Shown: positions 1 to 11,229, counted from the stretch's first letter. The stretch: DNA of 64,000 bases from Streptomyces hiroshimensis (GCF_014650335.1 NZ_BMUT01000003.1:290549-354548); one strand, 5' to 3'. Translations and numbers: made by a program. The notes: generated by a model from the letters alone, not told the origin.

Positions 1-3029
<3,029 letters not shown>

Positions 3030-3123
3030 ATTGCGCTCCACCCACCCACACAGAGAACGAAAAGGCACCACCCCAGCCAGCGACGCATGCGATCGGCTCG
3101 ACGGATCGGAGGCTCAATGACTC

Positions 3124-3171
3124 GAAGGCGCGAAGGCCCGAAGGCACGAAGGTCCGAAGGCCCGAAGGCGC
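3124..3171 (+). repeat. Octamer tandem repeat, GAAGGNNC x6
   Basis: Six consecutive 8-base units of the form GAAGGNNC (GCGC, CCC, CAC, TCC variants) lie between the PKS and P450 starts. The third base from the end of each unit varies while GAAGG is constant. Such an array could be slippage-prone; no binding protein can be named. Confidence 0.85.
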
Positions 3172-3350
3172 GACCGGTCGCAGCGTGTGGCGGAGTGACC
3201 CCAGTTTCGTTCCCTCGGCCGCCTTCCGGCGCTGCAGCCGATCAGGTCTAGGGGAATCCCAAGCGGACGACGGGCGGGAAGGGCGAGTGAAGGGCACGGC
3301 AAGGGCGGCGGCCGAGGCGCATCACTAAGGAGAACCCTAGGGACGGCCGT

Positions 3351-3379
3351 GGGAGGGTTATCGGCCGTATAACTTCCCC
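3351..3379. promoter_or_regulatory. Imperfect palindrome, candidate operator
   Basis: GGGAGGGTTAT (3351-3361) faces ATAACTTCCCC (3369-3379) across a 7-base spacer. GTTAT/ATAAC pair perfectly and the outer parts partly. It lies 34 bases before the P450 start. The size fits a TetR-like operator, but the cognate regulator is unknown. Confidence 0.4.
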
Positions 3380-3393
3380 GCACTTTCCTCTGA

Positions 3394-3409
3394 CGAAGAG
3401 GTCTCTTCG
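3394..3409. promoter_or_regulatory. Perfect palindrome overlapping the P450 ribosome-binding region
   Basis: CGAAGAG-GT-CTCTTCG, a 7+2+7 palindrome ending three bases before the P450 ATG. It contains the only purine-rich stretch (GAAGAGGT) that can act as the ribosome-binding site. It could be an operator or an mRNA hairpin that hides the site. Confidence 0.4.
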
Positions 3410-3412
3410 CTC

Positions 3413-4630
3413 ATGACGCAATCAAAAGAAGCCGAAAACCGCTTAGCCCGATCCTTTCCCACGACGCGCCCCTCAGGCTGTCCCTTCGACCCGCCCGCGC
3501 CCTTCGCCGAAGCGCGCGAGGAATGCCCGATGACCCCGCTGCGGTATCCCGACGGGCACATCGGCCGCCTGGTCACGGGGCTGCAGACCGCGCGGAGCGT
3601 GCTGGGCGACACCCGGTTCAGCTCGCTGCCGGCCGGGAAGCGCTCCCCGGTGAAGGTGCCCGGCTCCGAGCTGAGCACCGACGCCCTCCCTCCGGGCATG
3701 TTCGTCAACATGGACCCGCCGGAGCACACCCGCTACCGCCGTCTGCTGAGCAAGCACTTCACCATTCGGCGGGTGCGGGAACTCCGGCCGCGGATCCAGG
3801 AGATGACGGATCGCCTGCTGGACGAGATGGAGAGCGCGGCCGGGCCCGTCGACCTGGTGCAGGCCTTCGCCAAGCCGCTGCCCACGCTGGTGACTTCGGA
3901 GCTGCTCGGGCTGCCGGAGGCGGACCGGTCGCAGTTCGGGCATCATGTCGACGTCCTCTTCAGCCTCTCCAGCAGCGGAGAGGAGATGCAGCAGTCGATG
4001 ATGGGGCTCGGCGGCATGCTGACCGCCCTCATCGCAGCCGCACGCAAGGACCCGGGCCCGGACATCCTCGGCAGGCTCACCCTTGAGACCGACCTGACCG
4101 ACGAAGAACTGCTCGGCATCACGATCGTCCTGCTCATCGCGGGGCTGGAGACCACCACCAACATGCTGGCGCTGGGCACCTACGCCCTGCTGCGCCACCC
4201 CGACCAGCTGGCCGCCCTGCGCGCCGACTGGACCCTGATGGACGACGCCGTCGAAGAGCTGCTGCGCTACCTCAGCGTCGTGCAGATCGGCCCGATCCGT
4301 GTCGCCGCCGAGGACTTCGAGTTCGAGGGGCAGTCCGTCCGCAAGGGCGAGGTCGTCACGGTGTCGCTCCCCGCCGCCAACCGTGACCCGCTCGGCTTCG
4401 AGGCCCCCGACACCTTCGACATCCGTCGCGGCCCGTCCCGGCACCTCGCCTTCGGCAGCGGCCCCCACCAGTGCATGGGCCACCACCTGGCCCGCCTGGA
4501 ACTCGCCATCGGCTACGAATCGCTGCTGCGCCGCTTCCCCCGCCTGGAGCTCGCCGTCCCGGCGGAGGAGATCGGTACCCGGGAGATGATGGTCACGTAC
4601 GGCGTCCTCGGGCTGCCGGTGCGCTGGTGA
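3413..4630 (+). CDS. Cytochrome P450 (actinomycete tailoring type)
   Basis: A 405-residue soluble P450, the usual length for Streptomyces tailoring hydroxylases or epoxidases. Visible signatures are the I-helix AGLETTT, the ExxR motif EELLR and the haem loop FGSGPHQCMG, with Cys354 as thiolate ligand. Ferredoxin follows after 10 bases, so the pair probably forms an electron-transfer unit acting on the product of the divergent PKS; that substrate is inferred. Codon 11 (3443-3445) is TTA, which makes translation depend on the bldA leucyl-tRNA. The first 15 residues are unusually A/T-rich (TCA, AAA, TTA codons). Confidence 0.93.
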   Translation: MTQSKEAENRLARSFPTTRPSGCPFDPPAPFAEAREECPMTPLRYPDGHIGRLVTGLQTARSVLGDTRFSSLPAGKRSPVKVPGSELSTDALPPGMFVNMDPPEHTRYRRLLSKHFTIRRVRELRPRIQEMTDRLLDEMESAAGPVDLVQAFAKPLPTLVTSELLGLPEADRSQFGHHVDVLFSLSSSGEEMQQSMMGLGGMLTALIAAARKDPGPDILGRLTLETDLTDEELLGITIVLLIAGLETTTNMLALGTYALLRHPDQLAALRADWTLMDDAVEELLRYLSVVQIGPIRVAAEDFEFEGQSVRKGEVVTVSLPAANRDPLGFEAPDTFDIRRGPSRHLAFGSGPHQCMGHHLARLELAIGYESLLRRFPRLELAVPAEEIGTREMMVTYGVLGLPVRW

Positions 4631-4640
4631 GGAGGCGGCC

Positions 4641-4835
4641 GTGATGAGGATAGAGATCGACGAGGACCTGTGCTGCGGCGCGGGAACCTGCGTGCTCCTC
4701 GCCCCCGACGTGTTCGACCAGAACGACGAGGACGGCACGGTGATCCTGCTCGATGCCGCCCCGGGCGAAGAACAACGCGCAGCGGTGGAGGAGGCCGCCT
4801 CGCGGTGCCCGACGGCGGTCATCAGAATCGCATGA
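4641..4835 (+). CDS. Ferredoxin, small 3Fe-4S type
   Basis: About 64 residues with the short cluster motif DLCCGAGTCVLLAP near the N-terminus and RCPTAVI near the C-terminus. This is the pattern of the single-cluster ferredoxins that supply electrons to Streptomyces P450s. GGAGG at 4631-4635 sits 5 bases before GTG 4641 and 8 before ATG 4644, so either start is possible. It directly follows the P450 and is almost certainly co-transcribed with it. No ferredoxin reductase is nearby. Confidence 0.92.
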   Translation: MMRIEIDEDLCCGAGTCVLLAPDVFDQNDEDGTVILLDAAPGEEQRAAVEEAASRCPTAVIRIA

Positions 4836-4839
4836 AGCA

Positions 4840-4880
4840 ACCGTGTCCGGTCACGACGAAATTCCGTGACCGGACACGGT
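4840..4880. terminator. Strong inverted repeat after ferredoxin
   Basis: Perfect 15-base arms (4840-4854 and 4866-4880, core CCGTGTCCGGTCAC) with an 11-base loop, beginning 4 bases after the ferredoxin stop. No T-tract follows, as is common for Streptomyces terminators. Its perfection leaves room for an operator role ahead of the LysR gene. Confidence 0.75.
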
Positions 4881-4910
4881 CGTCCCTGAGCCCACTGCGC
4901 GCCCGGCGTT

Positions 4911-4945
4911 CCGGGCTCCGGGCTCCGGGCTCCGGGCTCCGGGCT
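4911..4945 (+). repeat. Heptamer tandem repeat, CCGGGCT x5
   Basis: Five exact copies of CCGGGCT between the ferredoxin terminator and the LysR start, ending 39 bases before the start codon. This is a simple-sequence array with potential for slippage. Confidence 0.9.
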
Positions 4946-4984
4946 CCAGTAAGCGGTTCCGCCGTGCCCGGATAGGGTTCGGCA

Positions 4985-5896
4985 ATGGAGATCTTCCATC
5001 TGCGCTATTTCGTGGCGGTCGCCGAGAATCTCAGTTTCTCCCGGGCCGCGCGGCAACTGCACATGGCCACCTCGCCGTTGAGTCAGCGGATACGGGACCT
5101 TGAGCGGGAACTCGACCAGCGGCTGTTCGACCGGGATTCGCACCATGTGGCGCTGACCCGCGCCGGCACGGCGCTGCTGCCGGTCGCGAAGGACGTCCTC
5201 GGCCGGTTCGACGACATTCCCTGGCAGCTGCGCCGGGCCCTGGGGCCCGAGCGGCGGGCGGCGTACGTGGGCGTGGTGCCGGCCCTGCATCCGCAGCTGC
5301 GGGGGCGGCTCGGGCAGCTCGAAGCGCGCTGCGCCGAGGAGTTCGACGTCAAGCGCTGGCCCGGGAACAGCGGGAATCTCCTGAGCGCCGTACAGCGCGG
5401 CGACCTCGCCATGGCGCTGGTGCACCTGCCCGTGCATGCCGAGGGGATCGAGGTCCTGGAGCTGCTGCACGAGCCTCTGGGCGCGCTGCTGCCGGCCGCC
5501 GCGTTCGACGGGCAGAGCTCGGTGTCATTGAGTGAACTCACCGAATACACGTATGTGACGTCCGCGCCGGGCACGCTCCCCACGTATTTCGACCAGCTCA
5601 AGGTGCGCCTGAAAGCCGCGGGAATCCACAAGGAGATCAACCTCAATATCGGGGATTACGCAAGCGTGCGCGAAATCGTCGCGAACGGTTCGGTATTCGG
5701 CATTACGCTGCTCAGCGCGGGAGAGCGCGAGGAAGAGGGACAGGCCGCGAGCGTCGTCCTGCCGTTCCGGGACTTCTCGCCCGCCCTGGCGACCGGGCTG
5801 GTCTGGCGCCGGGACCGGGCCGAGCCGGACGGTGACCTGCACGGCCTGGTACGGGAGGCGGGGGCCGTGTTCTCGGCTCCCTCCGACCCCCGCTGA
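4985..5896 (+). CDS. LysR-family transcriptional regulator
   Basis: 303 residues, a standard length. The N-terminal winged helix-turn-helix is clear (MEIFHLRYFVAVAENLSFS, then SPLSQRIRDLE), followed by a periplasmic-binding-like effector domain. The gene sits between the P450/ferredoxin pair and the CoA operon in the same direction, separated from each by a strong hairpin. It could control either; proximity to the promoter at 5964-5992 favours the CoA operon. The ligand is unknown. Confidence 0.92.
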   Translation: MEIFHLRYFVAVAENLSFSRAARQLHMATSPLSQRIRDLERELDQRLFDRDSHHVALTRAGTALLPVAKDVLGRFDDIPWQLRRALGPERRAAYVGVVPALHPQLRGRLGQLEARCAEEFDVKRWPGNSGNLLSAVQRGDLAMALVHLPVHAEGIEVLELLHEPLGALLPAAAFDGQSSVSLSELTEYTYVTSAPGTLPTYFDQLKVRLKAAGIHKEINLNIGDYASVREIVANGSVFGITLLSAGEREEEGQAASVVLPFRDFSPALATGLVWRRDRAEPDGDLHGLVREAGAVFSAPSDPR

Positions 5897-5908
5897 TCGT
5901 TCCCCGGC

Positions 5909-5940
5909 AACGGCGTGACCACTGCGGTCACGCCGTTTTT
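5909..5940 (+). terminator. Rho-independent-type terminator
   Basis: AACGGCGTGACC (5909-5920) and GGTCACGCCGTT (5926-5937) form a perfect 12-base stem with a 5-base loop, followed by T residues up to 5940. It lies just after the LysR stop and should separate it from the CoA operon. Confidence 0.9.
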
Positions 5941-5963
5941 CGTGCATCGGTATCACTGATCAC

Positions 5964-5992
5964 TTGGGTTCCTCCACCGCCGGGACTAGCGT
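5964..5992 (+). promoter_or_regulatory. Candidate housekeeping promoter of the CoA operon
   Basis: TTGGGT (5964-5969) and TAGCGT (5987-5992) with a 17-base spacer, about 88 bases before the CoA-transferase start. Match to the main vegetative sigma-factor pattern is reasonable. TATCACTGATCACT just upstream could be a regulator site. Confidence 0.5.
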
Positions 5993-6079
5993 TTTCCACG
6001 TGCCCCGGGAATCCCCGGGAACGCTCCCCGAAATTACATTTGTTCCCTTTCCCGTCCCGTTTTCCGTACTGGAGTGGCG

Positions 6080-7315
6080 ATGGAATCCGCAGCAGACGCA
6101 GCAGCAGCAAACACAGAAACAGCCGCGCCGACCGGCCCGTTGGCCGACCCTTTGACCGGCCCGTTGGCCGGCGTGCGCGTCATCGACATGGCCACGGTGG
6201 TGATGGGCCCGTACGCCGCGCAGATCCTCGGCGATCTCGGCGCCGACGTCATCAAGATCGAGTCGCCCAACGACACCGTTCGGGTCGGCGCGCTGCACCG
6301 TACGCCCGGCATGACGCCCCTGAACCTCAACGTCAACCGCAACAAGCGCAGCGTGACGCTGAACCTCAAGGACGACGGTGAGCGGGCCAAGGCCCTTGAG
6401 CTGATCGGGACCGCCGACATCCTGATCACCAACATGCGCATCGACGCCCTGCGCCGCCTGGGCATGGATTACGACAGCCTCGCCGCGGCCAACCCCCGCC
6501 TCGTCCACGTCCACGCGCAAGGGTTCCGCCCGGACTCCGACCGGGCCCGCCTGGCCGCGTACGACGAGACGGTGCAGGCCGCCTCCGGGCTGCTGGACCT
6601 GGCGCAGCGCGCGGGCGACGTGGGGGCGCCCGTCGTCCTGCCGAGCATCTTCGCCGACAAGGTCGCCGCGCTGACGATCGTGTACGCGGCACTGGCGGCG
6701 CTCGTCCACCAGCGCGCGACCGGCCGCGGTCAGCACGTCGAGGTGCCCATGGTGGACACGCTGCTGGCGTTCAACCTGGTCGAGCACCTGCAGGGACGCA
6801 TCTTCGAGCCGCCGATGGGCCCGACCGGCTTCCCGCTGTCCATGAACAAGGGGCACCGGGCCCGCCCGACCAAGGACGGCTTGGCGATGGTCATCCCGTA
6901 CAGCCCGCAGAACTTCCGCGACCTGTTCGCCGCTGCGGGACGCCCCGACCTGGCCGAGGACGCGCGCGTCAACGGCGAGTTCATCGACTCCACGCGCGAC
7001 GGTGCAGCCTTGGCCGAGCTGCTGGAGACCGTCACGCCCGAGCTGACCACGGCGCAGTGGGCGGAGGTGTGCGCCAAGCACAGCATTCCCTTCGGTCCCG
7101 TGCTGCGGCTCGACGAGGCCGCCGACGATCCGTACGTGCAGGGAGGCCGTCTGCTGGACGTCGCCGAGCACCCCAGCGAGGGCGCCTACCGTGTGGTCGG
7201 CATACCGCTGGCGTTCTCCGCCACCCCGGCCTCGGTGCGCCGGCACGCGCCGCTGCCCGGTCAGCACACCGAGGAAGTGCTCGGCGAGCTCGCCCGCGGT
7301 GAGGTGCGGCGATGA
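6080..7315 (+). CDS. Class III (CaiB/BaiF family) CoA-transferase
   Basis: 411 residues from ATG 6080, chosen over GTG 6074 because GGAG at 6071-6074 gives a proper spacing. The family moves CoA between carboxylic acids. The core begins LAGVRVIDMATVVMGPYAAQ; the family Asp nucleophile is Asp226 in VPMVDTLLAF, preceded by the usual GRGQHVEV. Residues 1-25 are an Ala/Thr/Pro-rich tail outside the family core. Its stop overlaps the next start (ATGA). With the glutaryl-CoA-dehydrogenase-like enzyme downstream, a dicarboxylate such as glutarate is a plausible acceptor, like the family member SUGCT; the substrate is inferred. Confidence 0.93.
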   Translation: MESAADAAAANTETAAPTGPLADPLTGPLAGVRVIDMATVVMGPYAAQILGDLGADVIKIESPNDTVRVGALHRTPGMTPLNLNVNRNKRSVTLNLKDDGERAKALELIGTADILITNMRIDALRRLGMDYDSLAAANPRLVHVHAQGFRPDSDRARLAAYDETVQAASGLLDLAQRAGDVGAPVVLPSIFADKVAALTIVYAALAALVHQRATGRGQHVEVPMVDTLLAFNLVEHLQGRIFEPPMGPTGFPLSMNKGHRARPTKDGLAMVIPYSPQNFRDLFAAAGRPDLAEDARVNGEFIDSTRDGAALAELLETVTPELTTAQWAEVCAKHSIPFGPVLRLDEAADDPYVQGGRLLDVAEHPSEGAYRVVGIPLAFSATPASVRRHAPLPGQHTEEVLGELARGEVRR

Positions 7316-8115
7316 ACAGCACCGCCCGCACGGACACCACCCGCACGGACGCCGTACGCACCGACACCGTCGGCAGCGTCGGCAGCGTCCTCGTCGTGAC
7401 GATCGACCGGCCGCGGGCCCGCAACGCCGTCAACGCCGAGGTCGCCCGGGGCATCGCCGCCGCCGTCGACCGCCTGGAGTCCGACCCCGATCTGCGAGTG
7501 GGCGTCCTCACCGGCTCGGACGGCACCTTCTGTGCGGGCATGGACCTCAAGGCCGCCGCCCGCGGCGAGCAGGTGACCGTGCCCGGCAAGGGCTTCGCCG
7601 GGCTCACCGAGGCGCGGACGGCCAAGCCGCTGATCGCGGCCGTCGAGGGCCACGCCCTGGGCGGCGGCTTCGAACTGGCCCTGGCCTGCGACCTGGTGGT
7701 CGCCGCCGAGGGCGCCCGCTTCGCCCTGCCCGAGGTCAAGCGCGGGCTGATCGCCGGTGGCGGCGGGGTCGTACGACTCCCCAAGCGCATCCCCTACCAC
7801 CTGGCGATGGAGCTGCTGCTGACCGGCCGCACGGTCACCGCCGAGCACGCCCGCGAACTCGGCGTCGTGAACCGTCTCACCCCCGACGGCCAGGCTCTGC
7901 CGGCCGCCCTGGAGCTCGCCGAGGAGATCGCGGCCAACGCGCCGCTGGCCCTGGCCGCGGTGAAGCGGACCGTCCAACGGGCGGACGGGGCACCGGAGCC
8001 GGAGGCGTTCGCCGCGCAGGCCGCCGAGATCGGCGCACTGCTGCGCTCGGCCGACTTCGCCGAAGGGGTCCGTGCCTTCGGCGAGAAGCGCGCGCCGGAA
8101 TGGAGCGGGCGATGA
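7312..8115 (+). CDS. Enoyl-CoA hydratase/isomerase (crotonase family)
   Basis: 267 residues. Crotonase landmarks are the CoA-binding GMDLKAA loop, the oxyanion stretch GHALGGGFELALACD and ALPEVKRGLIAGGGG. The two glutamates used by true hydratases (in GFELAL and PEVKRG) are both present, so hydration of a 2-enoyl-CoA is expected. It begins with a Thr/Arg/Asp-rich extension of about 20 residues. It overlaps both neighbours by 4 bases (ATGA), which indicates translational coupling. Confidence 0.92.
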   Translation: MNSTARTDTTRTDAVRTDTVGSVGSVLVVTIDRPRARNAVNAEVARGIAAAVDRLESDPDLRVGVLTGSDGTFCAGMDLKAAARGEQVTVPGKGFAGLTEARTAKPLIAAVEGHALGGGFELALACDLVVAAEGARFALPEVKRGLIAGGGGVVRLPKRIPYHLAMELLLTGRTVTAEHARELGVVNRLTPDGQALPAALELAEEIAANAPLALAAVKRTVQRADGAPEPEAFAAQAAEIGALLRSADFAEGVRAFGEKRAPEWSGR

Positions 8116-8867
8116 ACCGCGCACAGATCCTGCGGACCCTCGACACGCCCGCCACAGCGCCCGCGTACGCCCCCGCCGCCGTCCGCTTCACGGACCGCGA
8201 GTACCTCAGCATCGTCTACCGCACCGACCCCGAGGCGCTGCGGGCCGTGGTGCCCGAGCCGTTGCAGATCGACGTCGCCGAACCGCTGGTCCGGTTCGAG
8301 GTGATGAAGATGGGAGACGTCACGGCCTACGGCCCGTACGTCGAGGCCGGGCAGGCGATCCCGGTGCGCTGCGGGGACGAGCGCGGCGAGTATCTGCACG
8401 CGATGTACCTGGACAGCTTCGCCGCCACCGCCGCGGGCCGCGAGGTGAGCGCCTATCCGAAGGCGATGGGCACGCCCGCCCTGTACGCCGACAACGCCGC
8501 ACTGGTCGGGACGCTGGACTACGGGAGCGTACGGGTGGCCACCGCCACGATGGGCTACAAGCACCACCCGCTCGACCCAGGGCTCGCCCGCGAGCAGATC
8601 GCCGTGCCCACGTACATGCTCAAGACCGTTCCGGACTACGACGGCACCCCGCGCATCTGCGAGCTCGTCCGCACGCAGATCACCGATCTCGTGGTCAAGG
8701 AGGCCTACACCGGGCCCGCGCGGCTGCAGCTGTTCGCGCACGTGCTGGCGCCGCTGGCGGACCTGCCGGTGCGCGGGATCGTCTCGGCGAGCCACATCGT
8801 CACTGATCTCACGCTGGACCGGGCCGTTCCCGTCCACGACTACCTGACCGAGGAGGAACCGTCATGA
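8112..8867 (+). CDS. Acetoacetate-decarboxylase-family protein
   Basis: 251 residues, the family length. The Schiff-base lysine is recognisable as Lys117 in REVSAYPKAMGTP, matching the active-site YPK of clostridial acetoacetate decarboxylase. The upstream glutamates cannot be assigned with certainty. It would remove CO2 from a beta-keto acid, giving a ketone; some family members instead act as aldolases or dehydratases. It is coupled by ATGA overlaps to the hydratase and the dehydrogenase. Confidence 0.88.
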   Translation: MNRAQILRTLDTPATAPAYAPAAVRFTDREYLSIVYRTDPEALRAVVPEPLQIDVAEPLVRFEVMKMGDVTAYGPYVEAGQAIPVRCGDERGEYLHAMYLDSFAATAAGREVSAYPKAMGTPALYADNAALVGTLDYGSVRVATATMGYKHHPLDPGLAREQIAVPTYMLKTVPDYDGTPRICELVRTQITDLVVKEAYTGPARLQLFAHVLAPLADLPVRGIVSASHIVTDLTLDRAVPVHDYLTEEEPS

Positions 8868-9862
8868 CCGCCGCCCCTCCGCACCACACAGCCATCACCC
8901 ATCCGTACCAGACCTCCACCGCCCCTCCGTACAAGACCGCCACCGTCGTGGGCGCCGGCACCATCGGCCTCGCGTGGGCCGCGCTGTTCGCGGCGTACGG
9001 AATCGAGGTGACGGTCACCGATCCGCGCGACGATCTGGACCAGGCCGTCGACCAGGCGCTGCCGATGCTCGCTGCCGGACTGCCCGGCACCGACGCGGCG
9101 GAGCTGCGCGGCCGCATCCGCACCACCCGCGACCTGGCCGGGGCCGTGGCCGGAGCACGGCTCGTGCAGGAGAACGGCCCGGAGAACCTGGAGTTCAAGC
9201 AGCAGCTGTTCGCCGAGATCGCCCGGCACGCCCCGGCCGACGCGCTGCTGGCCACCTCCAGCTCCGGCATCGTCGCCACCCGGATCGCGGAGCGGCTGCC
9301 GGACGAGGCCGCCGCACGGCTGCTGGTCGCGCACCCCTTCAACCCGCCGCACATCGTGCCGCTCGTGGAGATCGTGCCGGGCGAGCGCACCGCGGAGGGA
9401 ACCGTCGAGGCGGCCATCGCCTTCTACGGCTCGCTGGGGAAGACGCCGGTGCGGCTGCACAAGGAGGTCCCGGGCTTCGCGGCCAACCGGCTGCAGAGCG
9501 CGGTGCTCCAGGAGGCGATCCACCTCGTCCTGACCGGCGTGGTCGACGCCGGGGAGCTCGACACGGTGATGAAGGCGTCGCTGGGCGGTCGCTATGCGGC
9601 GGTCGGCCCCTTCGAGAGCTTCCACCTCGGCGGCGGCCCCGGCGGCATCAGGCACATGATGCGGCACCTGGGCCCCGGCCTCGCCGAGGGCTGGCAGCGC
9701 CTGGGTAGCCCGGAGCTGGACGCCGATGCCGTAGCCACGGTCGTCGGCCAGACGGAGGCCGCGTACGGGAGCGGACCCGAGGCATACCGGCGACGCGCCC
9801 TGCTCCGCGACCGCAAACAGCTCGCGCTGAACGCAGCGCTGCGCCAGGCCGATCACCGCTGA
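8864..9862 (+). CDS. 3-hydroxyacyl-CoA dehydrogenase family protein (lambda-crystallin/carnitine-dehydrogenase type)
   Basis: 332 residues with an N-terminal NAD-binding fold (VGAGTIGLAWAALFA) and the HPFNPPHIVPLVEIVPG segment typical of single-domain lambda-crystallin, L-gulonate and L-carnitine dehydrogenases. It oxidises a 3-hydroxy acid or 3-hydroxyacyl-CoA with NAD. In this operon the likely step is 3-hydroxyacyl-CoA to 3-ketoacyl-CoA. An initial stretch of about 24 residues rich in His, Pro and Thr precedes the fold. Confidence 0.88.
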   Translation: MTAAPPHHTAITHPYQTSTAPPYKTATVVGAGTIGLAWAALFAAYGIEVTVTDPRDDLDQAVDQALPMLAAGLPGTDAAELRGRIRTTRDLAGAVAGARLVQENGPENLEFKQQLFAEIARHAPADALLATSSSGIVATRIAERLPDEAAARLLVAHPFNPPHIVPLVEIVPGERTAEGTVEAAIAFYGSLGKTPVRLHKEVPGFAANRLQSAVLQEAIHLVLTGVVDAGELDTVMKASLGGRYAAVGPFESFHLGGGPGGIRHMMRHLGPGLAEGWQRLGSPELDADAVATVVGQTEAAYGSGPEAYRRRALLRDRKQLALNAALRQADHR

Positions 9863-9891
9863 CCCTGACCGCTGACCACTGACCACTGACC
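9859..9891 (+). repeat. CTGACC short tandem array
   Basis: CTGACC occurs five times in 33 bases, mostly with 7-base periodicity (NCTGACC), across the stop of the dehydrogenase and the short spacer before the acyl-CoA dehydrogenase. It resembles the other heptamer arrays of the window. Confidence 0.7.
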
Positions 9892-9907
9892 GCAAGAGGA
9901 GGCCCCC

Positions 9908-11092
9908 ATGCCCAAGCCCGCCAACCCCACCCCTGATTTCTTCGGCTACGCCGACCTGCTCAGCAACGCCGAGCGGGCCGAGCTCGCCACTGTCCGCGAC
10001 TACCTGGAAAGCGAGATCAAGCCGCTGTTCGACGCCGCCTGGGAGCGGGCGGAATTCCCCTTCCCGGCGGTCGAGAAGATAGCCAAGCTCCGACTGGCCG
10101 GATACGCCTACCCCGAATTCGGCGACGGCCGCCACCGCGGCGAACTGTTCTCCGGCTTCCTGAACCTGGAGCTCAACCGCATCGACCCGTCGCTGGGGGT
10201 GTTCTCCGGAGTCCACACCGGCCTGGCGATGGGCAGTATTCACGGCGGCGGAAGCCGGGAACAGCGCGAGCGCTGGCTGCCGGACATGGCCGCGATGCGG
10301 AAGATCGGCGCCTTCGCCCTGACCGAGCCCGAGGGCGGCTCCGACGTCGCGGGCGGCATGCGCACCACTGCCCGGCGCGAGGGCGACACGTGGGTCCTCA
10401 ACGGCGCCAAGCGGTGGATCGGCAACGGCACCTTCGCCGATCTCGTCGTGGTCTGGGCGCGCGACACGGCCGACGGCAACGTCAAGGGCTTCGTGGTGGA
10501 GAAGGGCACCCCCGGTTTCACCGCCACCAAGATCGAAGGCAAGATCGCGCTCCGGACCGTGCAGAACGCCGACATCACCCTCGACGAGGTGCGGGTCCCC
10601 GAGGCCGACCGTCTGCAGCGGGTCGGCAGCTTCCGCGACACCGCCGCCGTCCTGGCTCGCACCCGGGGCGGAGTGGCCTGGCAGGCGCTGGCCGTCGCGG
10701 TACGCGCCTACGAGCTCGCGCGAGCGTACGCGGTCGACCGTGAGCAGTTCGGCAGGCCCATCGGCTCCTTCCAGCTGGTCCAGGACCTGCTGGTGAAGAT
10801 GCTCGGCAACATCACCGCCATGTTCGGCATGGTCGTCCGCCTCGGCCAGCTCTCCGCGGCCGGCCGGGACAGCGCCGAGCAGGCGGCCCTGGCCAAGGCG
10901 TTCACCACCAGCCGGATGCGCGAGTGCGTGGCCTGGGCCCGCGAGCTCTTCGGCGGCAACGGCATCGTTCTCGGCTACGAGATCGCCAGGTTCTTCGCCG
11001 ACGCCGAGGCCGTGTACTCCTTCGAGGGCACCCGGGAGATGAACACCCTCATCGTCGGCAAGACCATCACCGGCTACAGCGCCTTCGCGTAG
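9908..11092 (+). CDS. Acyl-CoA dehydrogenase, glutaryl-CoA-dehydrogenase-like
   Basis: 394 residues, full ACAD length. FAD-binding motifs are FALTEPEGGSDVAG and KRWIGNGTFADLVVVWAR; the catalytic Glu lies in YSFEGTREMNTLIVG, followed by KTITGYSAF. This ending and the segment VKGFVVEKGTPGF strongly resemble glutaryl-CoA dehydrogenases, which desaturate and decarboxylate glutaryl-CoA to crotonyl-CoA; NRIDPS corresponds to their substrate-binding arginine region. It has its own ribosome-binding site (AGAGGAGG) 45 bases after the previous gene. Glutaryl-CoA specificity is probable but unproven. Confidence 0.88.
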   Translation: MPKPANPTPDFFGYADLLSNAERAELATVRDYLESEIKPLFDAAWERAEFPFPAVEKIAKLRLAGYAYPEFGDGRHRGELFSGFLNLELNRIDPSLGVFSGVHTGLAMGSIHGGGSREQRERWLPDMAAMRKIGAFALTEPEGGSDVAGGMRTTARREGDTWVLNGAKRWIGNGTFADLVVVWARDTADGNVKGFVVEKGTPGFTATKIEGKIALRTVQNADITLDEVRVPEADRLQRVGSFRDTAAVLARTRGGVAWQALAVAVRAYELARAYAVDREQFGRPIGSFQLVQDLLVKMLGNITAMFGMVVRLGQLSAAGRDSAEQAALAKAFTTSRMRECVAWARELFGGNGIVLGYEIARFFADAEAVYSFEGTREMNTLIVGKTITGYSAFA

Positions 11093-11126
11093 CCGCCGGA
11101 CCGGGTGCCCGCGGCACACGGAGTAC

Positions 11127-11183
11127 TTGAATATTCAAACGAACCCCTCTAGGGTGCACGCAGGGAAGTTCTTGAAGTTTCAA
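11127..11183 (+). promoter_or_regulatory. Promoter with two identical TTGAA-NN-TTCAA operators
   Basis: TTGAAT (11127-11132) and TAGGGT (11150-11155) with a 17-base spacer form a good vegetative promoter. TTGAA-TA-TTCAA (11127-11138) covers the -35 box. TTGAA-GT-TTCAA (11172-11183, extended to CTTGAAGTTTCAAG) lies downstream of the expected transcription start. The centres are 45 bases apart. The layout suggests repression by a dimeric factor, possibly of MarR type, acting at both sites. Confidence 0.7.
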
Positions 11184-11229
11184 GTGATCTTTCAGGGGCT
11201 TCCGTGTCCCCCCTCAAGAAGGAGTCGTT

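Larger units (their letters stand above)
3030..3412. other. Divergent intergenic region between PKS and P450
   Basis: 383 bases between the divergent starts of the PKS and the P450, with no credible gene. It holds an octamer array (3124-3171), a CCCTAGGG palindrome near 3335, an imperfect palindrome at 3351-3379 and a perfect short palindrome at 3394-3409 over the P450 ribosome-binding region. Two-way control of both genes from here is inferred. Confidence 0.7.
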
